In this document: positions 28,463-37,020 of the stretch, piece by piece | Numbering within the stretch: the first letter of the stretch is position 1 | Layout: every line of letters begins with the position of its first letter | NCBI RefSeq assembly: GCF_001999335.1 | Contig: NZ_MLHS01000052.1 | Coordinates: 1-37,061 of the forward strand | Direction: 5' to 3' | Length of the DNA: 37,061 nucleotides | Source of the DNA: Rodentibacter sp. Ppn85 | GTDB taxonomy: Bacteria; Pseudomonadota; Gammaproteobacteria; Enterobacterales; Pasteurellaceae | The notes under the pieces: model-generated | Told to the model about the DNA's origin: nothing | Seen by the model: the letters and a program-made list of their open reading frames with translations, nothing else | The model's database searches: none | Program-made: the position numbers and the translations under genes

Positions 28463-31400
28463 ATGAAAAATAAGAATATTTATCGAAAATTGCTATTGAG
28501 CGCATACGGTTTGACCTCTATTTCCGTTGTTCAAGCCTCAACGACCGTACAACTAGATGTTATTGATGTTCGTGCTACCTCCGATCAAAAAGACGAACAA
28601 GGTAAAGATGATGTATATCAACGCAATATTACTAATCTCTATGCAGGAAAAGAGACGATCGAACGCTACAAAGGCACTTCTCCGGCCGATTTATTCCAAG
28701 GGTTCAACGGAGTGTATAGCGGTGACGCGCGTAATAGCGGCGCAGTCGATCCCAACATCCGTGGTGTACAAGGACAAGGGCGGATTCCGGTTACGATTGA
28801 CGGCACGGAACAAGCATTAACCACTTGGCGAGGCTACAACGGTGCGAATAACCGTAATTATCTTGATCCGAATTTAATTGGCGGTATTACGGTAGAAAAA
28901 GGCCCCGATCTGGCATCTGGTAATCAATCGGGGATTGGCGGTGCGGTAAAGATGCGTACGATCGATGTGGATGACATCCTCAGGCCTGGACAAAAAGTCG
29001 GTGCCGAACTGAAACTAGAAACCAGTGATAATTCGGTAAAAGAACGTATTCCTGACTTTAAATGGGGGCAGGATTATCGTGTCGTCGGTGACGACACACC
29101 TGGTGATTTTTCTTCCGTTGCACTGGTAAAACCAAAAACGAAAGGCAAATATTTTAAAGATAACGCAATGCGGTTGGCGGTTGGTGTAAAAGAAGAAAAA
29201 TTCGATTTACTTGCCGCCTATGCTTATCGCTCTAAAGGAAATTATTTAGCCGGTAAAGGCGGTGCTGATAAATACGAGGGCGTCATAGATGAAAAATCCG
29301 GGCGGGATTTAAAACAAATAGAACCGAATCTTCCTTTTGCCGCTTCCATTTATCGACCGCATACGGAAATTCCGAATACCTCCAGTGCAATGGAATCCTA
29401 CCTACTGAAAAATACTGTTCGTCTAACGGATAAACAAACCTTAAAAATGGGTTATCGCCATACGAAAATCACCTACGGTGAAATTATGCCTTCCCGCCTT
29501 GATTTCAGCGAGTTTCACGGTTATATCCCGCAATGGCCGCTGGCGACAGTCAAACAGCAGGCATTTAATCTAGATTACGCTTATAACCCCGATAACCCTT
29601 GGATTAATTTTAATGCCGGAATTTGGTACACCCGCACCATAAGCGATACCAACACTTCAGGCGGCAATCCCCGTGAAGCAAAATCCAAGGATGTTGATTG
29701 GACGTTGGCGACCACTCCATGTGTAGGGGTAAATCCTGATGCGGTAAATCCTCATGAGTTTTTAGTGCTTGATCGCGATTGTTTGGCCCGAATCGGCGAT
29801 CCGTTGGTTAAACAAAATCCAAACACTGACGGAAAGTACAATTATGTTAATGCGGCTCAAGTCAATGCTTACAATACCCGGCGCGGTATTCACTTAAGTA
29901 ATACGATGAACCTAACGGATAAGTTAGATCTCACTATTTCTGCCGCACTCCAAAAAGAACGTTTAATCAGTAGCCACTTTAACGCAACGCCAAACCCAAG
30001 CAGCACCTATGAAAGCCCGCCTCGTGCCGGTCGCCGTCAGGAATGGGACATCGCATTTAATTTCAATTACCGTCCGACTAACTGGCTAATGCTAACCGCT
30101 GGTGCGCGTTATAACGAATATTGGTCTTTTGATGATTATTTAGATTATTTGGTCACAAGCGGAGAGCTTTATAAACCTTATCATTATGATGGAGTTGACT
30201 ATCCGGCAACAGTAAACGTTGGCCAATCTATTTCCTATAAAGAAGTGATGACACAGAAGGAATGGGATCGCTATGATGAAATTAATAAAAAACTATTTGG
30301 ACCTGATTCAGAAGTGTGTAAAACGGAAGCGTGTGAAAGAGAACGAGAAAAATTGAGTAAAGAGTTTTGGAAAATAGAAGGTGAAGATAATATTCAAGAC
30401 GGCTATCGTTATCATAAGAAGGGCATAGATCAATATTATCACTCCGATGGACGATTACATCGGGAAGATAATCCTTTTTACAATGGCACATTAAAAAATG
30501 AAAAAGTTAAACATCCGATTACCGGCGAAACAGTGGATAAGTATCAACTATACTATTCCGGCACATTTGCCGAAAAACTAAAAGACGAAGAAAAACTCAA
30601 AAAAGTGGAAAAGAAACGGGGTCATGCGTTTTCACCGGCATTTTCCGCCACCGCATTTTTAACAGATAATTCCCGTGTGTATGTGCGTTACACCCAATAT
30701 GCCCGTATGCCGAGCATCTTTGAAACCACCGTCGGTTTTTCCGCCAGCGCGGATACCTCCGCCCGTTTTAAAAACGCCAAACTAAAACCGGAGAAAGCAC
30801 GAAATATTGAGCTAGGCTATGTTTATGATTTCAGCAGCTATTTCGATTCACCGACTAAAGCAGATATTAAATTGAACTATTATCATAATGTTACTAAAGG
30901 CGTTATTGACCGTAATACTGACTTTCGTTTTGTCCAACTGGATAAACGGATATTGGAGGGAGTCGAATTGCAAGCCCGTTATGATAACGGCGATTATTTT
31001 GGCGATCTAGGCATTGAATATCATCTAAAAAATAAAGTTTGTGATGCCAATACCGCCGTGGAAATGGATCCGGTTCAATTGCGCGTTCCAACCTGTATGA
31101 CCGGCGGTTTTGCTTGGGGCTATCTGCGTACCCAATTACAACCCAAATATTCTATTAGCTCAAATTTAGGCGCTCGTTTCTTAGATAGAAAATTGGAGAT
31201 CGGTACCCGTTGGTTATATCACAGCAAAGCAAAAAATAAAGACGAAGACCGTCTATGGGAATTAAAAGTTTTAGACGGTGGTATTTGGAACCGCCCGATG
31301 TCATGGCAACCGGTATTAACTGTAGATGCCTATATTAAATACCAATTTTCACCGAACTTTACCATGGAGCTGACCGGAACCAATTTAACCGATCGTTACT

Positions 31401-31477
31401 ATTTAGATCCGATGACCCGTTCTATGATCCCGGCACCGGGCAGAACCTTTAAATTAGGGTTAACGGCAAAATTTTAG
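28463..31477 (+). CDS. hphR: TonB-dependent outer-membrane receptor, hemophilin-receptor type
   Basis: Outer-membrane transporter of 1004 residues. The signal peptide ends near SVVQA (residue 25). A plug domain follows (about 50-180; DPNIRGVQGQGRIPVTIDG and ITVEKGPDLASG), then a 22-strand barrel ending in the required terminal Phe (TFKLGLTAKF). YARMPSIFET and KPEKARNIELGY are typical of haem and haemoglobin receptor barrels. Large extracellular insertions carry cysteine pairs: Cys420/Cys440, Cys619/Cys624 and another pair near 860-877. The charged insert at about 565-690 is unusually long. No CCAA repeat tract is present, unlike Hgp receptors. AGGAG precedes the ATG. The hemophore and Slam genes directly downstream make haem uptake from the hemophore the best guess. 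Confidence 0.82.
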   Translation: MKNKNIYRKLLLSAYGLTSISVVQASTTVQLDVIDVRATSDQKDEQGKDDVYQRNITNLYAGKETIERYKGTSPADLFQGFNGVYSGDARNSGAVDPNIRGVQGQGRIPVTIDGTEQALTTWRGYNGANNRNYLDPNLIGGITVEKGPDLASGNQSGIGGAVKMRTIDVDDILRPGQKVGAELKLETSDNSVKERIPDFKWGQDYRVVGDDTPGDFSSVALVKPKTKGKYFKDNAMRLAVGVKEEKFDLLAAYAYRSKGNYLAGKGGADKYEGVIDEKSGRDLKQIEPNLPFAASIYRPHTEIPNTSSAMESYLLKNTVRLTDKQTLKMGYRHTKITYGEIMPSRLDFSEFHGYIPQWPLATVKQQAFNLDYAYNPDNPWINFNAGIWYTRTISDTNTSGGNPREAKSKDVDWTLATTPCVGVNPDAVNPHEFLVLDRDCLARIGDPLVKQNPNTDGKYNYVNAAQVNAYNTRRGIHLSNTMNLTDKLDLTISAALQKERLISSHFNATPNPSSTYESPPRAGRRQEWDIAFNFNYRPTNWLMLTAGARYNEYWSFDDYLDYLVTSGELYKPYHYDGVDYPATVNVGQSISYKEVMTQKEWDRYDEINKKLFGPDSEVCKTEACEREREKLSKEFWKIEGEDNIQDGYRYHKKGIDQYYHSDGRLHREDNPFYNGTLKNEKVKHPITGETVDKYQLYYSGTFAEKLKDEEKLKKVEKKRGHAFSPAFSATAFLTDNSRVYVRYTQYARMPSIFETTVGFSASADTSARFKNAKLKPEKARNIELGYVYDFSSYFDSPTKADIKLNYYHNVTKGVIDRNTDFRFVQLDKRILEGVELQARYDNGDYFGDLGIEYHLKNKVCDANTAVEMDPVQLRVPTCMTGGFAWGYLRTQLQPKYSISSNLGARFLDRKLEIGTRWLYHSKAKNKDEDRLWELKVLDGGIWNRPMSWQPVLTVDAYIKYQFSPNFTMELTGTNLTDRYYLDPMTRSMIPAPGRTFKLGLTAKF

Positions 31478-31609
31478 AAGAGCGTTTTTCTTCTAAAAAG
31501 AAAAGCGGTAAAACTTTGCAACCAAACAACCGTTTTACCGCTTGACAGGAAGCCATAGGCGTTCTGCGTATGAAAAACCTATGGTTGTTAATCGTGGGAA
31601 TACTCCCAC
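31472..31609 (+). other. Cluster of RNA hairpins between hphR and hphA
   Basis: Four inverted repeats lie in 138 bases. TTTTAGAAG/CTTCTAAAA (31472-31498) includes the hphR stop. AAGCGGTAAAAC/GTTTTACCGCTT (31503-31543) has a 17-base loop. CCATAGG/CCTATGG spans 31553-31584. GTGGGA/TCCCAC (31594-31609) is immediately before the hphA ribosome site. None has a T-run, so processing, mRNA stabilisation or translational control seem likelier than termination. A TTGACA at 31542 has no good -10. Confidence 0.7.
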
Positions 31610-31630
31610 AAAAAACATGGAGATTCTAAC

Positions 31631-32422
31631 ATGAAAAAATCAATTTTATCCACCGCACTTTTTGCCGCATTGGCTATTGCTACCACCTCTGCCAATGCAG
31701 TTGTAACCGCCGGTGTCAGTCAAAAAACAGCATTACAATTACCTGAAAAAGGTTCGGCTGCACATAACGGCTGGTTCCACTCCGATCAAGCCGGATTACC
31801 GGGTGTTATAGTTGATGGTGTAAGCAAAAAAGTTACCAGCTTCCAATCTCTTACCAAAATCACCAAAAATACTCAATGGTTAAAAGCTTTTGGCGGCGTC
31901 GATAAAAACGGTGTTGTTGTATTAAAAATGAATAATATGCCGAAATGGGTGCCGGGTTTCCATAATCAATTGGGTAATTTCGCCTTTAAAAAAGTCGGTG
32001 CGGAAGAGCTATATTATGGGGAATGGTTAGCTAGAGACGGAAATATAAACAAAGATCGCGTAGTTTATTATGCCGGAAATAATAAAACTGAAAAAATGCC
32101 TACCGGTGGTGTAGCCGTTTATGAGGTAACCGGTATCAATAAAAATACCGAGCTAAATCAAGAGCAGTTAAAAGGTCAATTCACGGCGGATTTCACTAGC
32201 AATAAACTGAACGGTTCAATCAGTAAAACGGGATTAACCGTTAAAGTTAATGCAGGTATTAATAAAGATGCCAGTTTCTCAGGAAATGCCATCGCTAATG
32301 GTAACGTAAACGGCTCCACAAAAGGACATTTCTTCGGCAAAGATGCGGCGGCTTTAGCCGGTTATGCCAAATTTAACGGTAATAACCAATTCGATACCGC
32401 TTTCGGCGGCACGAAAAAATAG
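31631..32422 (+). CDS. hphA: Secreted hemophilin-like hemophore, Slam substrate
   Basis: Probable haem-binding secreted protein of 263 residues. The signal peptide is cleavable (about residues 1-23, SANA-VV) with no lipobox cysteine, so it would be released after crossing the outer membrane. Residues about 24-175 form the putative ligand (handle) domain with His45, His50 and His111 as candidate haem ligands. Residues about 180-263 form a Gly/Asn-rich eight-stranded barrel with alternating polar and hydrophobic residues, GHFFGKDAAALAGYAKF and a terminal AFGGTKK. This is the barrel found in Slam-exported lipoproteins such as TbpB and in hemophilins. GGAG precedes the ATG by eight bases. Known relatives are Haemophilus haemolyticus hemophilin and Acinetobacter HphA. 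Haem binding itself is inferred. Confidence 0.82.
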   Translation: MKKSILSTALFAALAIATTSANAVVTAGVSQKTALQLPEKGSAAHNGWFHSDQAGLPGVIVDGVSKKVTSFQSLTKITKNTQWLKAFGGVDKNGVVVLKMNNMPKWVPGFHNQLGNFAFKKVGAEELYYGEWLARDGNINKDRVVYYAGNNKTEKMPTGGVAVYEVTGINKNTELNQEQLKGQFTADFTSNKLNGSISKTGLTVKVNAGINKDASFSGNAIANGNVNGSTKGHFFGKDAAALAGYAKFNGNNQFDTAFGGTKK

Positions 32423-32443
32423 CCTTTTATCACTTTTGTATTT

Positions 32444-32466
32444 AGGGGGAGGCTTCTCCCCTTTTT
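32444..32466 (+). terminator. Terminator-like hairpin between hphA and slam
   Basis: Stem GGGGAG/CTCCCC (extended by A-G/T-T pairs) with a GCTT loop and T5. It lies 22 bases after the hphA stop and 27 before the slam ATG. As slam has no obvious promoter of its own, partial read-through probably sets a high hemophore-to-translocator ratio. Confidence 0.75.
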
Positions 32467-32492
32467 ATCTTATTACCCGAATATGGATTTTT

Positions 32493-33944
32493 ATGAAAAA
32501 ACGTTATTTTATCTCTATCGGAATGCTTTATTGGCTAATCGGTTCGACCGCCCAAGCAAATACGCAGGAACAAGATGCGCTCAGACTATGGCGACAACAT
32601 TCTCAGCAATCAGCACAACAGCAGCAAGAACAAAGCATTAATAGTGAGCAGCCAAGAAATGAAATTACTTTAGAAGGCGAATCTTTTAATGTAGAGGATA
32701 ATGTTGAAGCCGTCGGACAAGCCTTATATATCGCATTAAACCGCCAGCTATGGCAATACGCCGAAAAATTTCTTGCTCAATATGAGCATTTTCCCAATCG
32801 CCAACCCCAATTAGTTTGGTTTGCCAAAGGCGCATTAGCCAGAGAACACGGTGATTTAACCGAAGCGGAACACTATTATCGCACTCTCTTACAAAATGAA
32901 CCGGATTTCCTACGTGGTCAATTAGATCTCGCCCGAATTTTATTTGAAAATAAAAAGAACATAGAATCGACCGCACTTTTTCAGCAACTCACCGCTCAAC
33001 CCTTACCGGACGGCGTACGATTGACCATTCACGATTATCAACAAGCGCTCCAAGAACGGGAAAGCTGGCAACATTCACTCGCCATAGGTTATCAATATAA
33101 TCAAAATATTAATCAATCCTCACAAAAGGAAGTCTGCCTACTTTATAAGGAAGAGCAATGCCTGATTAATCGCCGCTCGCCACAACCGATCAATGCCCAC
33201 GGTTGGCGCTATGATTTTAATACACAGCGGAGAATGTCTTTAACGGGCAATCACGGACTGTTATTTTATCTGAACGGCTACGGGCAATTTTACCCTAGAC
33301 AGGGAGATTACAATGAAAACACCGTTAAAACCTATAGCGGATATAGTTTTCTTAATGCTAAAACAGAAATTACCGTCGCCCCTCTACTAGAATACAATAC
33401 TTTCGGAAATCACCGTTATTATCACGGCTGGGGCGTGCATCTTGACTGGACGCAAACTATTTCGCCACGCCATAGTTGGAATCTCCAATTTGAGCATAAA
33501 AAACTTCAATACAGTCAACATTACAGTGCATTTAATAAAGCCGATATCAGCTCGTTATTCGGCACTTGGTATTATTTATTTACGCCGCAAACTACTCTAT
33601 TCGGCGGCATTGATTGGTCATCTCGCCGCACTGCGGACGATACCCAATCTTATCGTATGCAAGGTGTTCGATTAGGTTTTAATTATCAATTTGATTTTGG
33701 CTTGAACGCTACTGTTTTAGCGTTGCTACGGAATTATAATTATCAAGGCTATCACTCGGCACTCGAAGTAACCCGTAAAGACAAACAACAGATCTATTTA
33801 ACCGTATTAAAAGTACCAAGTTGGAATTTCAAAGGCATCACGCCTCATTTAATCTTGAAACATACGCGTAACCGCAGCAATGCCGATTATGCGTATAGTT
33901 ATAAACAAAGTGAAGTTCAACTCAATTTTGAGTGGAGATTTTAA
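32493..33944 (+). CDS. slam: Slam (DUF560) outer-membrane translocator
   Basis: Outer-membrane protein that moves surface lipoproteins or hemophores with a Slam-type barrel across the outer membrane. The 483 residues compare with about 490 for Neisseria Slam. The signal peptide ends near STAQA (residue 22). A Gln-rich spacer follows, then tetratricopeptide-like helices (about 60-210; ARILFENKKNIESTALF). A DUF560 beta-barrel (about 220-483) ends in the outer-membrane signature QLNFEWRF. An in-frame extension to 32364 overlaps hphA and carries no signal peptide, so I use 32493, with a weak GGA ribosome site. The neighbouring hphA is the obvious substrate. Confidence 0.88.
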   Translation: MKKRYFISIGMLYWLIGSTAQANTQEQDALRLWRQHSQQSAQQQQEQSINSEQPRNEITLEGESFNVEDNVEAVGQALYIALNRQLWQYAEKFLAQYEHFPNRQPQLVWFAKGALAREHGDLTEAEHYYRTLLQNEPDFLRGQLDLARILFENKKNIESTALFQQLTAQPLPDGVRLTIHDYQQALQERESWQHSLAIGYQYNQNINQSSQKEVCLLYKEEQCLINRRSPQPINAHGWRYDFNTQRRMSLTGNHGLLFYLNGYGQFYPRQGDYNENTVKTYSGYSFLNAKTEITVAPLLEYNTFGNHRYYHGWGVHLDWTQTISPRHSWNLQFEHKKLQYSQHYSAFNKADISSLFGTWYYLFTPQTTLFGGIDWSSRRTADDTQSYRMQGVRLGFNYQFDFGLNATVLALLRNYNYQGYHSALEVTRKDKQQIYLTVLKVPSWNFKGITPHLILKHTRNRSNADYAYSYKQSEVQLNFEWRF

Positions 33945-34015
33945 ATGAGTATGGGGGAATTCCATTTCTCCTAAGCTTTTATTATTGTCGGACAACCGGA
34001 GATTTACCCCTATTT

Positions 34016-34255
34016 TTATTTCCCTTTCTTTACCCAATATTTAAACGGGGTTGTGTCCACCTCACTTTGCAGTAACCGATGATCCATAAATTGACAAAAA
34101 CTTGGAATATCGCGCGTAGTGGCGGGATCATCGGCAAGGATTAATAGTACATCCCCTTCGTTTAAGTGGCGAATCGTTTTGCGCACTAGCATAACAGGTT
34201 CCGGGCAACGCAGGCCTAAGGTATCAAGCGTTTGAGTGATAGTAATTTCAGACAT
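34016..34255 (-). CDS. tusA: Sulfur carrier protein TusA
   Basis: Small cytosolic persulfide carrier that hands sulfur from cysteine desulfurase to TusBCD for 2-thiolation of tRNA wobble uridine. The 79-residue form starting MSEITIT has the active-site motif [10 protein letters not shown] (Cys17) and the alpha/beta SirA-like fold. GGAAAGAG lies before the chosen ATG. An in-frame ATG at 34315 would add 20 residues of non-family sequence. It is convergent with slam and divergent from yigZ. Confidence 0.95.
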   Translation of the reverse strand: MSEITITQTLDTLGLRCPEPVMLVRKTIRHLNEGDVLLILADDPATTRDIPSFCQFMDHRLLQSEVDTTPFKYWVKKGK

Positions 34256-34368
34256 TGATTTCTCTTTCCAAAAAAATAGTATGCAATGATACCACTTGTT
34301 GGGAAATTTCGACAAATCCCTATCATCAATGCTAGACTAGCACCATTGAGACTATCAGAAGAAATATA

Positions 34369-34989
34369 ATGGCGGAATATTTTATTCCTAAAAGTGCGGT
34401 CGTTTTTGAAGAAGAAATTAAAAAAAGCCGCTTTATCACTTATCTACAACATACGAATGGTTTAGGCGAAGCTAAAGCATTTTGGACAAAGCTCAGGCAT
34501 ATTCACCCTAATGCAAGACATCACTGTTGGGCGGCGGTGGTAGGCAAGCCTACGGATTCGCAACAATTGGGATTTTCGGATGATGGCGAACCGGCAGGTA
34601 CGGCCGGAAAGCCGATGTTAAGTGCCTTATTAGGAAGTAGTATAGGCGAAATTAGTGCCGTAGTTGTCCGTTACTACGGGGGAATTTTATTGGGAACAGG
34701 TGGTTTGGTACGCGCTTATGGCAATGGCGTTCAACAGGCATTAAAACAGCTGAAAACGGAAATTAAAGTTGAGCATATTCCTTTTCAATTAGATTGTGAT
34801 TATGGGCAAATGGGGTTGGTGCAGCTACTTTGTGGCAAATATCAAATTGAGATTTTATCGTAGGATTTTCAAGTGCAAGTTCATTTAACTTTAGGCATTA
34901 GTGAAAAAACGATTGAACCTTTTTCAATAGAACTGGCTGAAAAATCTGCAGGTAAATTGACCGTTCAACCGTTGAAAGCAGGTAAATAA
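34369..34989 (+). pseudogene. yigZ: yigZ (IMPACT family) interrupted by in-frame TAG
   Basis: YigZ has an N-terminal UPF0029/IMPACT domain and a C-terminal DUF1949 ferredoxin-like domain; its exact role is unclear. The first 164 residues are well conserved (EEEIKKSRFITYL, HHCWAAVV, SDDGEPAGTAGKPML, VVRYYGGILLGTGGLVRAYG). A TAG at 34861-34863 then stops translation. The same frame stays open for another 41 codons (DFQVQVHLTLG...), and these look like the normal YigZ C-terminus; the total of about 206 codons equals the E. coli length. A CAG-to-TAG change is one simple explanation. The 164-residue IMPACT half may still be made. It could also be a sequencing error. Confidence 0.85.
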
Positions 34990-34991
34990 TC

Positions 34992-36455
34992 GTGCATATT
35001 TTATCCATTATTCGAATTATTGGTATTCTCGTGATGTGCTTTTCCTGTGCCATGTTGATTCCTGCTTTTGTTGCATTAATCTACGGTGACGGTGGCGGAA
35101 AAGCCTTTATGCAAGCCTTTGTTTTGAGTTTAACGGTTGGTACCCTGTTGTGGTGGCCTTGCCATCATCACAAACAAGAATTGCGTTCACGAGACGGATT
35201 TCTGATTGTGGTGGCATTTTGGTTTGTGCTTGGCGGGTTGGCCACTTTGCCACTATTGCTACTCGATACACTCCATTTAACAGTCGCATCTGCGGTATTT
35301 GAAGCTTTTTCAGGCTTAACTACAACAGGAGCGACAGTAATGACAGGGCTGGATAATCTGCCTAAAGCATTGTTATTCTATCGTCAACTATTACAGTGGC
35401 TCGGTGGAATGGGGATTATTGTATTGGCGATTGCGATTATCCCGCTATTAGGTATTGGCGGTATGCAACTTTATCGTGCGGAAATGTCCGGTCCGATGAA
35501 AGAGCAAAAAATTCGTCCAAGGATCACCGAAACCGCCAAAATGTTGTGGGTGATTTATCTTTCACTGACGATTTCTTGTGCGTTAACTTATTGGTTGGCA
35601 GGAATGGATCCCTTTGATGCATTAACACATAGTTTTTCTACGGTATCTATTGGTGGTTTTTCGACACATGATGCGAGTATGGGCCATTTCAATAGTCCGT
35701 TGATTAATGGTATAACCGTCTTATTTTTATTGATTTCCGCCTGTAATTTTGGCTTACATTTTCGTGCGTTTTCAACAACCGGACATGAAAATTTTGTCAA
35801 AATTTATTTACGGGATCCCGAATTTCGTTTTTTTATTAGTACCCAGATAATATTGGTTGCAATATGTATTTTAGTGATGTGGAATCACAGTTATTTCTCA
35901 TTCTCTTGGCAAGATTTTGAACAAGTATTGTTTCAAGCCGTATCGATTTCTACTACAACGGGATACACAACATCAGATTTTACCGTATGGCCGTCTTTTG
36001 TACCTGTATTATTAATTCTCGCCTCTTTTATGGGAGGCTGTGCCGGCTCTGTCGGGGGCGGCTTACGAGTGGCGAGGGTATTAGTGCTTTATTTACAAGG
36101 CAAACGGGAACTTAAACGCGTGGTGCATCCGAATTTAGTCTATCCCATTAAATGGGGAAAAAACGTATTGGACGAGCGGATTATTGGTAGTATCTGGGCA
36201 TTTTTTTCGGCATATCTTTTGGTCTTTGTAGTTTGTTTATTGGGGGTAATTGCCTGTGGTGTAGAGCCTTTCGATGCATTTAATGCGGTTTTAGCCTGTT
36301 TAAACAACCTTGGCACGGCATTAGGTTCGGTTAGTAGTAATATGATGGCGATTCCCGACAGTGCAAAATGGATTTTAACCGTTGCAATGGTATGTGGACG
36401 TTTGGAAATTTTTACCTTATTAGCTTTATTTACTCCTGCATTTTGGAAAGCTTAA
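34992..36455 (+). CDS. trkH: Trk potassium uptake membrane subunit TrkH
   Basis: Potassium-translocating membrane subunit that works with the regulator TrkA. The 487 residues hold four M-P-M repeats with selectivity-filter loops [28 protein letters not shown] and NLGTALGSV. The start is GTG. It aligns with E. coli TrkH (MHFRAITRIVG) and lies two bases after the yigZ frame ends, with a weak AGG ribosome site inside yigZ. It overlaps hemG by one base. The yigZ-trkH-hemG order is the same as in E. coli. Confidence 0.96.
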   Translation: MHILSIIRIIGILVMCFSCAMLIPAFVALIYGDGGGKAFMQAFVLSLTVGTLLWWPCHHHKQELRSRDGFLIVVAFWFVLGGLATLPLLLLDTLHLTVASAVFEAFSGLTTTGATVMTGLDNLPKALLFYRQLLQWLGGMGIIVLAIAIIPLLGIGGMQLYRAEMSGPMKEQKIRPRITETAKMLWVIYLSLTISCALTYWLAGMDPFDALTHSFSTVSIGGFSTHDASMGHFNSPLINGITVLFLLISACNFGLHFRAFSTTGHENFVKIYLRDPEFRFFISTQIILVAICILVMWNHSYFSFSWQDFEQVLFQAVSISTTTGYTTSDFTVWPSFVPVLLILASFMGGCAGSVGGGLRVARVLVLYLQGKRELKRVVHPNLVYPIKWGKNVLDERIIGSIWAFFSAYLLVFVVCLLGVIACGVEPFDAFNAVLACLNNLGTALGSVSSNMMAIPDSAKWILTVAMVCGRLEIFTLLALFTPAFWKA

Positions 36456-36970
36456 TGAAAACATTAATTCTTTATTCAAGCCATGATGGGCAAACAAAAA
36501 AAATCTCGGAATTTTTAACCGCACTTTTAAATGGTGAGGTGCTGGTCGAGGCTTTACGAGAAGATTATGATATTGAAACCTTTGATCGAGTTATTATTGG
36601 CGCTTCCATCCGTTATGGTCATTTTAGTAAAACCCTCGATCATTTTGTTGTGCGTAATCGTGTGCATTTGGAGCAAAAAAGAGCGGTATTTTTTGGCGTT
36701 AATTTAACTGCTCGGAAAGAAGGCAAGGATAACCCCGAAACTAATGTCTATGTGCGCAAATTTTTACAGCGCACAAAATGGCAGCCTGAATTGGCCGCGG
36801 TGTTTGCAGGCGCACTATTATATCCGCGTTATAAATGGTTTGATCGTGTGATGATCCAATTCATTATGAAAATCACTGGTGGTGAGACGGATACAACAAA
36901 AGAGATCGAATATACGGATTGGGAAAAAGTCAGAGAATTTGCCCAACGAATTAACCGGTTGGAGAAATAA
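36455..36970 (+). CDS. hemG: Flavodoxin-type protoporphyrinogen oxidase
   Basis: FMN enzyme at the inner membrane that oxidises protoporphyrinogen IX to protoporphyrin IX. The 171 residues compare with 181 in E. coli. The FMN-binding loop YSSHDGQTKK, IIGASIRYGHF, AGALLYPRYKWFD and GGETDTTKEIEYTDWE are all recognisable. The ATG overlaps the trkH stop (TAATG). The open frame back to 36368 lies inside trkH and is rejected. With hemCD at the other end of the window it supports a working haem pathway, although hemA, hemB, hemL and others are not in view. Confidence 0.96.
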   Translation: MKTLILYSSHDGQTKKISEFLTALLNGEVLVEALREDYDIETFDRVIIGASIRYGHFSKTLDHFVVRNRVHLEQKRAVFFGVNLTARKEGKDNPETNVYVRKFLQRTKWQPELAAVFAGALLYPRYKWFDRVMIQFIMKITGGETDTTKEIEYTDWEKVREFAQRINRLEK

Positions 36971-37020
36971 CCAAAATTGAGCCGAAATTTACCCGATTTG
37001 GAGGCGATTTAATCAAAGGA

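Noticed and set aside
28463-31477. Phase-variable haemoglobin/haptoglobin receptor of the Hgp type
   Set aside because: No CCAA tetranucleotide tract near the start, and the neighbouring hemophore and Slam genes point to the hemophilin-receptor class.
31542-31574. Internal promoter for hphA from the perfect TTGACA at 31542
   Set aside because: No acceptable -10 lies at 16-18 bases. The best TATGAA is 21 bases away, so it was noted only as a weak possibility.
32364-32492. Longer slam reading frame starting inside hphA
   Set aside because: The added 43 residues overlap the hphA coding end and the hairpin. The ATG at 32493 begins a proper signal peptide.
33945-34015. Terminator between convergent slam and tusA
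   Set aside because: Only weak pairings (ATGG/CCAT, TTGTC/GACAA, TCTCC/GGAGA) without a good T-run in register.
34861-34863. TAG in yigZ as a recoded amino acid
   Set aside because: Selenocysteine uses TGA. No pyrrolysine genes are seen, and the simplest view is a nonsense mutation or sequence error.
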